This document shows, one piece after another, positions 22,548 to 32,844 of a stretch of DNA of 64,000 bases (position 1 is its first letter; each line of letters starts with the position of its first letter). Source of the stretch: Styela clava (Eukaryota > Chordata > Ascidiacea > Stolidobranchia > Styelidae); NCBI RefSeq assembly GCF_964204865.1, contig NC_135263.1, positions 9,097,426 to 9,161,425 on the forward strand, written 5' to 3'. The notes under the pieces are model-generated. The model saw only the letters and a list, made by a program, of their open reading frames with translations. It ran no database searches and was not told the DNA's origin. The translations under genes were made by a program, and so were the position numbers.

Positions 22548-25500
22548 ATGCAGAAGCCTGATAAATCTGCGTCTAACTCGAAGGTAACATCTAATTCTAC
22601 CTCTTTACGTCGACGGACAAATCAACAAAATATGGTACCAAAAGCCCATCTTATAAATGATGGTCCATCAGTTTCATATTGCCGGATAAGTAGTTCAAAT
22701 GAAGAAATAAAATTAACTGATTTAACGAGCAACAAATACAATAACCAACATTTAACGAAAGCAAAAGATTCAAATATTTATCTAAATGATTTGGATACAG
22801 GAGGAGGGACAGAGCGTTCTAATTTTTCTATGGATAATTCTCGTAGTATTTCGGAGTCTGAATCAGAAGACTTCAGCGTTCAAATTTCACACAATAAATT
22901 TCAAACAAATAATGGTGGAATTAATCATATCGAATCAGATGATTTAAATGATGATGATTTGTCAAAACTACTCCCTCAATCAGCAAGTAACAGAATTCGT
23001 CGTTTTTCGGGCGATCCAAATGAACATAATGAGCATCAAGAAGAAGCATCATGTACAATTGCTTTGCAAATATCTTTTCCTTTTTTAATGGCTGGTATGG
23101 GAATGGTGTGCGCTGGCCTCGTTTTAGATAAAGTTCAAGTGAGTAACTTTATTTTGAGACTGCTTTCAAAAGTTTTCAGTCTGGCACATGATTTTGTGTA
23201 TAATAGTTACGATATAGACAAGATAAATATTATTTGCCACAACTTTTTGCAGCATTGGGAAGTCTTTGAGAAAGTGTCTGAAGTTTTCATTCTTGTTCCT
23301 GCTTTGCTTGGATTGAAAGGAAACCTTGAAATGACCTTGGCTTCAAGACTTTCAACAGTAGTAAGAACAGTTTTAATTTTGCTTCTTCAAACTTGTGTTT
23401 AGAACTTAAATTTAATCATCATATTCAAAATCAGGCCTGAGGAAAAATAGCGTTTTTATAGAGAATTTGCTCAAAGCAGAGTCACATAAACTCACTTGTA
23501 ACTAAAGGAGATTTATCTCTGAGTATGGTTATGGATGGCCATGTATATACTGATAGTTCGAGTTATTAAATTTTATCCTATTTTCATTTTGACATGTTGT
23601 CAAGTTCTGTTAGGAATATTTATTGTCAGAAAATTTTGTGTCGAGTAAATTTGTAATATACAGTGCTATTAATGGATTGCTATTAGTACATTTAATTTCA
23701 ATTGATAAATTATTGTGATTGTCATTATACATATTTTCTTATCAGGCTCATCTTGGACACCTGGATGATCCTAAGAAAAAATGGTCAATAATTGGAGGAA
23801 ATATGATTCTAGTTGAAGCTCAGGCCAGTGTGGTGGCTTTTCTTGCATCTCTTGTTGCAATGGTATTAGGGTGGATACCTGATGGAAAATGGGAAACAAA
23901 TCATGCTCTTATTCTTTGTGCAGGAAGTTTACTTACGGGAGCTATTGCTTCTGGAATTTTAGGTATGTTGGTGTTTGTATAATTTCATCTTCTTCTTTAT
24001 GGTCAGTGTTAATTTAGTATGTCATTTTTTTTTATATTGCCATTTAAAATAAAAAAAGTATGTCTACTTATTTGATTTGACTTATCCAAATTGTTGATAT
24101 AGAAGCAAGTGGATTCAGTAATTCAGTTCATTTTGATTATTAATTTTAATAATATATTGTTGTAGGTGCAATCATGATTCTTGTTATTGTTTTATCACGG
24201 AAATGTGGAATAAATCCTGATAATGTGGCAACACCTATTGCTGCTTCATTGGGAGATTTGACAACTTTATCTTTACTATCTGGAATTGCGCAGGTATATT
24301 TATTTATAGAAACCTTTCAACCTCTATTATTAAATGGATATGCAGCCCATCCCATTTGTTAAACAATATTTCAATAGTTGGTATGGATATTTTGGCGTCC
24401 GTATTTCATTGACCTTGTTTAAGTACTTTCAGAAATTCACAGTGAGCCCTCTTAGTTGGTTTAATGATAGGGTTTGAAAGCACTTGAGATGAGATATTCC
24501 ATTCCTGTACTGTCAATAAATTTTAATCATTTTTGTAACAAATGTTAAATTTACAGGTTATTTATTAGATTGGGAGTGCTCATATTCTGCTACTATGCAT
24601 TGTAATTATTGATTTGATACCCAAAATATGCCATAATGAATAATTACACTATTATCATTGTCTAAAGACTGATTTCTAACCTCCTACCTAAACAAAACAT
24701 GAATTTGTTTATAATAATCTTACTACCATGGATGGAAAAAAGTTACACATACCTGTCTTTTTAAAATTTTGAATTCATTTTTAGGTAATATTTTTCATTA
24801 CGACACAGAATCAAAACTTAATAACACCAAATTTTATATCCTGAATGAAATAAATTGAATATATATCAATAGAAAGGAGACTTATCTTTATATAGGATTT
24901 AATCTATAATTGTATGTTGCTGACGTATTGCTCAGAAATAAAATCACCAATATATTTATTTACACATTGTTTTGTTCAGGCGTTATACGATATCTTGTTG
25001 AATCCATCAAAAGTTTGGATAGTGTGGTTGATCATTGCTTTGTTTCTGCTCGTTACTCCAATTTTACTATTTCTATCTTATCGAAACATATATACGAGAG
25101 ACGTCATACAGAACGGGTGGTTTCCAATTCTTTCTGCTATGGGTATAAGTAGGTACGTACGTGCATTGAAATACATAACAACTTTTGAAGCTTTTGTCCT
25201 AATCATATAAATAGCACTGTCAAATCATGTTTGCAGACTTTTGCTATTTATCTTGTAATATAATTAGGCATCTTTTTGGCCATCAATTATGCCCTCTAAG
25301 GTGTTATTACATTTTCACCTCAAAATTTTTTTTGTGGCTGACTTTGAAACCAGCTATTATGTCAGTTCCTGATATTTTGGATAACTTGTTTTGTTCGAGA
25401 AGATGATAACACTGTATTATTCGCATTACAGATTACTTATCTTAAATACATACATTTCTTGGACACTACTTTCTGCTTCACTAAATCTCGCAGTGTGTCT

Positions 25501-27033
25501 GTATTGCAAGAATATAAAATGGTCGTTAGGGCCTTGACCGATGTTCCAATTATTCACATGAATAAGGATTGTAAATTGTTAAAAATTGTGTTATTGGTGC
25601 CATTTAAAAATAAAAAATGGCAAGATTGGTTGATTGATGACGATTAAACAAGATATAAAAACTTGAAATTCCAGTAACTTGGTAGGTTCATGTCTGAATG
25701 AATTGGTAATTGAGAATTCTGACAAGACAATTTATTGAACTTCTAAATATCAATATAGATTATTTGAATACTTGGAGTAAACTTTTTCTAACAGTATTTA
25801 TTTTGCCAATGACGATTTTGTTGAAATGGAATTCTTTTGATGATTTCAGTTGAAAGAAAGTTTATGATCTTTTGCCTTTTACAGTGTTGGAGGTTTTATT
25901 CTTGATTTTGCTGTTTCCAATAATCCTGGTATTGCTGTATTTGCTCCTGTAATCAATGGAGTTGGTGGTAATTTTGTAGCCGTTCAAGCAAGTAGAATCT
26001 CAACTCATTTACACAAATCAAATTATCCATTGGGAACACTACCAACAACCAAATCATCTGATTGTATCACTCCATGCTTTTTATATTGTGGTCAAGGTTT
26101 GTTTGAACTAATTGTAAAATTTACTAGAACTTGGTTCAAATGAGAATTTACTTCATCACAATTTCACATCTCTAGGTAATGCACATGGGAGGAGTGCCAG
26201 GGTAATGACAATGATGGCGGTTCCGGGACAACTCGTATTTTTACTGACAATCAGATTTTTGCAAGCTGGTCACACATCAATAACTCCACAATTTGTTATC
26301 ATGTATCTGGCTGTTTCAGTTATACAGGTAATTGGCCAATTCTTTCTAGTATTAAAAAAGGGGCATATGAAGCATCTACATGTAAAGTGAAACTTTTTAT
26401 CTTTCATTCTTGGATTGGAATTTGATTTGACTAAGACATTCCGATGGTGTTTATCAAATGAACCATTAGTGCATTCATGCGCTTTGATTGAAATCCATAT
26501 AAACCATCCTCATATTTGTTGTTAGGATCGATGATGTTTCCTGCCTCGTCAAATATTCAATATGAGCCATTTTTAGACCTCCTTTCATGAAATATTGCTT
26601 ATCTGTTAGTGTTTCTCAAGATACTCCTCTTTACAATTTGCTAACACCCCCACCACATTCTGCACAAAACATGAAATGAAAATGAAAGTGCCTGGCTGCA
26701 CGAAGGAATATAAAAACCTAATACGTGCTAATACACAGTCTTGTGTTGTCATATATAAGTTACATATCGAAGCGTCAATTTGTACCTCATCAAAGACTTA
26801 TAAATGCCAAGGATCTCATGTTCTAATATATTTTGTTATTTTCTCAGGTTGTTGTTTTATTATATGTCTGTCACTGGTTAGTTCATCGTTTATGGAGAAA
26901 TAAAGAAGATCCAGATAATTGTGCAATTCCTTACCTAACAGCACTCGGTGATTTGCTTGGAACTGGTCTACTTTCGCTAGGATTCCTTATTTTATGGACA
27001 ATTGGAGACAGGGATTTAGATGTTGGCGATTAG
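22548..27033 (+). CDS. SLC41A: SLC41-family Mg2+ transporter (MgtE-like)
   Basis: Eight exons join in frame: 22548-23138, 23253-23360, 23746-23962, 24166-24293, 24980-25152, 25885-26096, 26176-26327 and 26848-27033 (1,767 nt, 588 residues, similar to SLC41A2). Residues 1 to about 165 are hydrophilic, Ser/Asn/Asp-rich and presumably cytosolic. Two MgtE-type membrane repeats follow. Repeat 1 has [18 protein letters not shown] and [18 protein letters not shown]. Repeat 2 has [19 protein letters not shown] and [18 protein letters not shown]. The paired P-x5-LGD motifs carry the acidic residues expected to coordinate Mg2+. The family moves Mg2+ across the plasma membrane. Which vertebrate paralogue (A1, A2 or A3) it matches best cannot be settled by eye. 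AATAAA signals lie at 27310 and 27366. The exon-2 donor was placed after GTA to match the family sequence RLST-x-A. Confidence 0.93.
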
Positions 27034-28686
27034 GGTAAAATTTTAAGCCATATTGCCTTTGCCAAAGGGCTTTCACGCAATATTTTTAAACAGCAAAATT
27101 ATATATTTATACATTGTTTGATTATTAAATACTGGAACTAGGTTTAACATGTGTTAATTGATATCTGCAACAAAAGGGTGAGGATATGAATAACCAATAA
27201 TTCATTTTATTTGACGAAAAAAATTTAATGATGTATTGGTGTGGTGTTTTTTATTATTATCCAACTTAACTCTTATGAAGTTATTTTGGAGCATTGTTAC
27301 TGTAGGCAAAATAAAGGCCTGGGTACACATGCATTTGAAAGAAAACTACCGTAAGTTGATGGGACAATAAAGCACTTTATTTATAATCCAGTGGTGAATA
27401 TATGCATGACCCTGTTTGAAAAGTTCTTGATAAAATTGTAATAGTATTATCCATCTCATGGCTCACTATTTCACAGACTTGTGGTGAACTAAAACCTCTA
27501 TCTGTAGTTCTTTAAACAGTTATTTTACTTGTCATTAGACGTATGGTATTATTGTGTATAAGCTGCATATATTATGTCACTGCCATATTTTGTGATAATA
27601 TTTGCACATTTTTATGAATTATAAATATTTCTTGACTAACCAATATCCTGTCATTTGGTGATGTTCGTACTTACATAATAATTGTCTTCCTGTATATGGT
27701 ATTGGTAAAAAGGGCAAAATTTTTCGTAGCTAATCACCTCTATCTTTAGTAGCGTAGATATGTTTATTATCATAGTTTCATTTTCCTTAGTGTGAAATTT
27801 TAAATTTATTTGTCATCTGCTGAAAATAGTGCCTCAACTAACATGACGAACACGTCATCACTAGCATATATTTTGTTGGTGTGCAATCTGTATAAAAAGT
27901 AAATAAATATATATCTCTTGGAGATGTCATTTGGAAATAAAAGAGCAGTACTCAATGTGGAGGGCTGAAGTTAGAAGGTCCAATGCATGGGATTTTCTAG
28001 GTGAGCCGGAGGTGCAGAAATACCGGTACCTCCTTTTTTAAGCTATAGCACAAGGTGCTATTGCAGATATGAAGATTGATGGAAAGTACGTAGAACCAAT
28101 CTGATATCCCAGACAGGCCCCTTTTTGTCATCAGGATAATACATTCACATCCCATAAAATTCATTCAAAGTAATAAAAATATGTCACCATGTCCGTTTGA
28201 TGTTTTTCCTGCTCTAAAAAGTCTAAAACAGGGTGTAGATTGTTGTTAAAGTAAACTAATTTGGTTTGTTACATGTTGAATAACAAACACATGTGTGTGT
28301 AGTTGGATAGTTCATACGCATACCCCACTTGTCTAATATTTCGTATCGATCTTCGCCCAGAACGCACAGCGCATTTCTGAGACAAGGTTCACCACCTAGT
28401 TCTCAACGCGTCAATGTAGATTTCTATTTATCAAGTCCAGTGATTGCCTCTGACTGTCCTATTGATGCTCTTACCAACTTCATTCAGATTTGAGGGGACG
28501 GAACCCCATTTCGAGAAATTCTGCGCAAAACATCCTATTAGCTTATGAAACTGTACTTTAATCTGACTCTGGTGAATGGCATTAATTACAACAACTAATC
28601 GAGAGAAAAAAAATTATTTGAAGTTGTTTAATACATGTTAATGAAAGAATGCTAAATTTTCACAGTGGAGATCTAATAACAATACA
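27034..28686. other. convergent 3' regions of SLC41A and IGHMBP2
   Basis: Holds the SLC41A 3' UTR (AATAAA at 27310, 27366 and near 27936) and the unlabelled 3' UTR of the opposing IGHMBP2 gene. No gene or RNA is supported in between. Confidence 0.5.
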
Positions 28687-31600
28687 TTATTTCTTTTTGT
28701 TCACAGCTTTTCTTTTATCTTCCATTTCTTTCAATTTACTTCCCAGTTTACGCTGCAAATTTGCATGTTTATCAGGTGGTAGTTTTTTACTGGGAACACC
28801 ACTTCCATTATATAACACTCCATCTCTGGATATTTGTCGTCTTGCTGACGAATGTGCTGCAGAGCCGCAACCATGTACTTCAGGCATATGGTGTTGCAAA
28901 CAGAATGTCTTTTTGCAAAATGGGCAAACCTGTCCCAATAAAGTAGTCGATTGTTCGCAAGAGTTTCCAGCACAAATTTTGTTTGAATGAATTGCCTCGT
29001 TAACTAAATTATCGTCACTCATTTGTGGTTTATTTTTGTTCTTATTTTTCTTAATCTTTGAGTTGTGCGATTTTTGAGAACTTTTAGGATTTTGTTGTTT
29101 GTTTGATTGGAATTTATCTTTCATTGCTTTTAAACGTTCACAGTGAATTTCATGGAGTTTTATGTTTTCAGACGGCAGCTTTTTACCACAAGTTTTGCAA
29201 GTTGTGATCTCAACTTCCTCCAGTTTTATAACAGGTTCTGGTTGCTGTACATGTAATAATGTATTTTCAGGTGGTTTTTCATCTTTCAGGTTTTCAACAA
29301 CATCTTTATTTTGATTTTCTGACTTGTTCGACGTAACTTTTTCATTAAGTGATTCACTTTCCACAGTTGTCGGAGAAACATCAATTTCAAGAATTCTGTT
29401 TTCTGAAGCATTCTCTTTTGCAAGTGATATTACTATTCTTCTATCTTTGTCTATTCCAATACTTTCATGCTTCAGTCCCAATTCTTCACACAATTCATGA
29501 ACTGCGAGCCTTTCATGAGCTTTCAAGGTTGGCGAAAACTCATAGGACTTACCATCAAGGGCTTCTTGACTTGTGCTAAAGTCTAGTATTGTCTTGCGGA
29601 ATCCACTCTTGATCTTTTCCAAATCATGCTTCTCTTCCTGTTTTTGTGTGGGAACAGGTTTGCTATGTTTTTTCTTGACAACATTATCTACAAATGCATC
29701 AAAATGAGATGCATCATCATCTAAATCTTGAGTAAACTCGTGAGCCGATCTCACTTCCCCTTTCTCACTCATATAATCAACAAGAGTTTTTAAGAAGTTA
29801 TGTTTTCCAACAGTTAAAGAATCACAGATTAAAGCAAGATGACGCCGTGCACGTGTGACTGCAACGTTCATTCTTCTGTCATCAGATAAAAATCCAACTA
29901 CGCCTTTTGGGTTTGACCTTACTAAAGATAAAACAACAGCTTCCTTCTCTCTGCCTTGAAATCCATCTATAGAGCGTATTTCTATGGCTTTGTATTCTTG
30001 ATGCAAGAGCTTTCTTAATAAATCAACTTGCATATTGTAAGGTGATATGACTGCAATATCGGCTGGACTCATTCCCGCTGTGATGAGTTTTCTTACATGA
30101 TTTGCAACAATGTCGGCCTCTGCTGGGTTACCAATGGATTCACTATCAATAGTTTGAAGTTCAGGCATGTTACATCCAGCTGTATCAATGTATAATAGTG
30201 GTGTTATTGTGTCCTCTGTATCATCAACTCCTGTGAGCTCTTTCAAAAGATGATCTTTCACAGAGTCATGAGCAGTTAATTTTGAGTTATACATATTATC
30301 TGAAGACCAATTCATAATCTCACTGTTCATTCTGTATTGCACATTCAACATTTGGACAACTTTACTATGTTTGATGACAATCCTTTCCAACAATGATTGA
30401 GAAAGTTGTTTTGTAGCAGCTGACTTTGATTTCACAGTCGGGGGAAGTTGGAGATGATCTCCCGCAAGAATTGCTTTTGGTGCTTGTAGCAATGGAATCC
30501 AACATGATGCTTCTAATGCTTGACCACATTCATCAATCACAACAACATCAAAATGATCATTGGGTAAATGTTTGAGTGGTCCATCAGCATGAGCTCCCAC
30601 ATTTGTTGCAAGAATGACATCTGCAGTTGCGAGAATTTCTGTAATTGCTTTTTTCTCTCGTGCTCGTAACTCTTTCATCAGAGTCTTTTTCTCCTCTCTG
30701 AACTTGAACTGTTCTTGTTTATTGTGTTTTTTGCGAAAATTCAAGTATAAATTATCTAGATCTTTACGTACATCCTGGACAATTCTAGCTGCATCGCTTT
30801 TTGCGATCATTGCATCAAGGGATAATCGATGTAGGTCTGAAGATAAAATTCGAGCAGGATGACCGAGTCGTATAACTTTTATTGGTGCCAAAGTAGTACT
30901 GCCCAACTTTCCCTTATTTATCTTTACTTTTGAAAGTTTTTCCAAAATATTATCAATTGCGACATTGGAAGGGGCACAGGCTAAAACTTTTTGCTCATTG
31001 ATCACAAATTGAGTTATCAATTCAGCTATTGTAGTAGTTTTTCCAGTTCCTGGTGGACCGTGAATAACAGCAAGTTCTCTTTGTGACAATGCAAATTCAA
31101 TTGCACTTTTCTGGGATGTATTTAATGCATCATTATAATATTTATCAACCTTAGCTGGGCTGGAATACGTTGTTGGTTCGGCCGTTTCAAAACAGACATT
31201 AATCAATGATGAGACAATTTTTCCATGATGAAGAAGGCGTTCCAAACCTTTTTGAAGACGTCTATATGTGACTTCATTTGCAGTTTTAAAAACAAGTAAG
31301 CTCTGATCATTTGAATTTAACTCATCAGCTTTTGAGCGAGAACCATCACCATCTAATGCCACATGGATTGTATCATCTCTCACAGAAGTAACAACTCCTT
31401 GCAATTCTGGCTTAGAAAGATGATCCACATGTTTCGAGTGTAAATCCACAATGTCACCAGAAGAGAAGTAATGTGATGGCAAAGGTCTGTCTTTACCACC
31501 TCTTAATCCAAGTTTAATGATTGTTCGCCCATAAAGGCCAGTTTTCATAGATACAATGTGAAGTTTTTTTAAGCAAATTCCACGGTTTTGTAATTCTGAT

Positions 31601-31695
31601 AAAGGAAGAGACTTTTTCAGAGAGCTGCATTCTTCTATTTCAGCCTGATGTTCCTCCTTCAATAACTCTTTATGGAGTTCAACAAATTTCTCCAT
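28687..31695 (-). CDS. IGHMBP2: IGHMBP2/SMUBP-2 superfamily 1 helicase, intronless
   Basis: A single open frame of 1,002 residues, close to the 993 of the human protein. Motifs in order: Walker A HGPPGTGKTT at about 212-221, DECGQALEASCWIP (Walker B; human has DECAQ) near 388, VQYRM near 452, DGFQGREKE at 577-585, and VAVTRARR near 611. An R3H domain follows at about 695-760, then an extra C2HC finger (C833, C836, H848, C852), an AN1-type zinc finger at about 908-943 and a basic C-terminus. The family are ATP-dependent 5'-3' RNA/DNA helicases linked to ribosomes and translation. I chose the ATG at 31695, which gives MEKFVELHKELL and matches the family N-terminus. An in-frame ATG at 31755 would add 20 hydrophobic residues. 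A TTTTAG acceptor at 31722 between the two ATGs supports the shorter start. No introns are present, unlike the many-exon vertebrate gene. Confidence 0.95.
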   Translation of the reverse strand: MEKFVELHKELLKEEHQAEIEECSSLKKSLPLSELQNRGICLKKLHIVSMKTGLYGRTIIKLGLRGGKDRPLPSHYFSSGDIVDLHSKHVDHLSKPELQGVVTSVRDDTIHVALDGDGSRSKADELNSNDQSLLVFKTANEVTYRRLQKGLERLLHHGKIVSSLINVCFETAEPTTYSSPAKVDKYYNDALNTSQKSAIEFALSQRELAVIHGPPGTGKTTTIAELITQFVINEQKVLACAPSNVAIDNILEKLSKVKINKGKLGSTTLAPIKVIRLGHPARILSSDLHRLSLDAMIAKSDAARIVQDVRKDLDNLYLNFRKKHNKQEQFKFREEKKTLMKELRAREKKAITEILATADVILATNVGAHADGPLKHLPNDHFDVVVIDECGQALEASCWIPLLQAPKAILAGDHLQLPPTVKSKSAATKQLSQSLLERIVIKHSKVVQMLNVQYRMNSEIMNWSSDNMYNSKLTAHDSVKDHLLKELTGVDDTEDTITPLLYIDTAGCNMPELQTIDSESIGNPAEADIVANHVRKLITAGMSPADIAVISPYNMQVDLLRKLLHQEYKAIEIRSIDGFQGREKEAVVLSLVRSNPKGVVGFLSDDRRMNVAVTRARRHLALICDSLTVGKHNFLKTLVDYMSEKGEVRSAHEFTQDLDDDASHFDAFVDNVVKKKHSKPVPTQKQEEKHDLEKIKSGFRKTILDFSTSQEALDGKSYEFSPTLKAHERLAVHELCEELGLKHESIGIDKDRRIVISLAKENASENRILEIDVSPTTVESESLNEKVTSNKSENQNKDVVENLKDEKPPENTLLHVQQPEPVIKLEEVEITTCKTCGKKLPSENIKLHEIHCERLKAMKDKFQSNKQQNPKSSQKSHNSKIKKNKNKNKPQMSDDNLVNEAIHSNKICAGNSCEQSTTLLGQVCPFCKKTFCLQHHMPEVHGCGSAAHSSARRQISRDGVLYNGSGVPSKKLPPDKHANLQRKLGSKLKEMEDKRKAVNKKK

Positions 31696-31721
31696 ATTAT
31701 AACTTATTATGAAGAATGTAT

Positions 31722-31745
31722 CTAAAATTTTAAACAAATGAATCA
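31722..31745 (-). other. splice-acceptor-like site before the IGHMBP2 start
   Basis: On the minus strand TTTGTTTAAAATTTTAG ends at 31722, leaving a 26-nt leader before the ATG at 31695. It fits either trans-splicing of a leader or a short 5'-UTR intron. Confidence 0.4.
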
Positions 31746-31755
31746 CAGTCAACAT

Positions 31756-32181
31756 TAATTAACATGGTCGTTTGAATGAATTCATTATAGCCTACCTCAA
31801 AAATTGAAATTCAAGGGATTACCAGCCTATAAAATTTCACATGTTTCAAAAGTAATTTGAAAAATAATACTCCATGATTCAACAATACAAACATTTCAAA
31901 AAAAGCAAAAATTTTCAAGGCAATGATCTTATTAAAAATTGTCATTGCTGACATTATTCATTATTAAATGGATAAAATTTTGCCTTGATATTTTTACATC
32001 AGACATAAGTATGCATCATGAAATATTATCAACAGCTCATCAAAAAGTAATACTGGATACTATGACTGCAACATTGTTAGATGGCATATCACCTAGTTAA
32101 CAATTTAGTTCAAACTTTTTTGGTAAATGCGGAAAAATTCAACCAGTTAAATTATATAAGAAAGCAACCTAAAATTACATA
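31756..32181. other. spacer between IGHMBP2 and COA5
   Basis: About 430 bp of AT-rich DNA downstream of COA5 and upstream of IGHMBP2, both on the minus strand. No gene is visible. It should contain the COA5 3' UTR. Confidence 0.5.
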
Positions 32182-32478
32182 TTATTCTCCTTTACGGCCC
32201 CGAAACCTTGCTCTCATGTCTAAAATAGATCTCCGGCATTGATAATATGTATATCTAAGATTTTGACAAGCTGGATCAAGTTCATTACTAGCCAAGCACT
32301 CTCTTGCTGATTTTTTATCTTTAAGTATACAGTCACTTTCCATCACACATTTTTTTAGGTCATGACGAAGCATCCAACATGCTTTTGTTTGATCTTCTTG
32401 GATATCAGTAAATTTATCACCTTCACGCTGAATGTACGAGATTTCACTATTTTGATGACCTTCACTTTCAGCAGTCAT
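32182..32478 (-). CDS. COA5: cytochrome c oxidase assembly factor 5 (PET191 family)
   Basis: 98 residues from the ATG at 32478. Twin CX9C motifs are present: C34/C44 (CWMLRHDLKKC) and C71/C81 (CQNLRYTYYQC). C50 and C61 lie between, and the tail is RRSILDMRARFRGRKGE. The ending RSxLDxRARFRGRKG is diagnostic of COA5/Pet191, an intermembrane-space protein needed to assemble complex IV. The N-terminus is about 24 residues longer than the human protein and hydrophilic. The frame extends 2 codons upstream but begins there with TTG, so I use the first ATG. An acceptor-like TATAATTTTCAG ends at 32508, 29 nt before the start. The gene has a single exon, like its two neighbours on the same strand. Confidence 0.93.
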   Translation of the reverse strand: MTAESEGHQNSEISYIQREGDKFTDIQEDQTKACWMLRHDLKKCVMESDCILKDKKSARECLASNELDPACQNLRYTYYQCRRSILDMRARFRGRKGE

Positions 32479-32507
32479 CTCCAATAGAAAAGTAACATAA
32501 AGCTCTG

Positions 32508-32530
32508 CTGAAAATTATAAAGTAATTTCA
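32508..32530 (-). other. splice-acceptor-like site before the COA5 start
   Basis: On the minus strand TTTATAATTTTCAG ends at 32508 and leaves a 29-nt leader. A short ATG frame (MLLFYWR, then stop) lies within that leader and overlaps the COA5 ATG. Confidence 0.4.
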
Positions 32531-32844
32531 CAGAATTATTGTATTGAACATCATGATATTTATGAATTTACAACACTGCATAGATTCAGTATAATAATTA
32601 TAATAATCATTAATAATTATTATTATAGAGGAAAATGAGTGCATATTCACTGTACCAACAAAATCAAATCAAAAACAGCTTCAACTGGTTTCCAACATTT
32701 TCAATTGAAATTTGATGCATAACCTAATAGCACAATGCAACATAGAATCAATTTTATTCCGATATCAATTATCAGCTATTAAAGGTGTTTGTTATCTTTA
32801 AAATCTAAATATTACACTGTTAGTATGTTTTTACAGTTTGAAAA
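32509..32844. other. spacer between COA5 and MEST
   Basis: About 340 bp with an AT-rich patch of TAATAATTAT repeats near 32595-32630. No gene is visible. If the three minus-strand genes are co-transcribed, this is an intercistronic region. Confidence 0.5.

Noticed and set aside
28649-30862. Several plus-strand frames opposite IGHMBP2
   Set aside because: Antisense shadows of a well-supported coding sequence.
31696-31755. Earlier in-frame ATG for IGHMBP2 adding 20 residues
   Set aside because: Hydrophobic and unlike the family; a TTTTAG acceptor lies between the two ATGs, so the later start is preferred.
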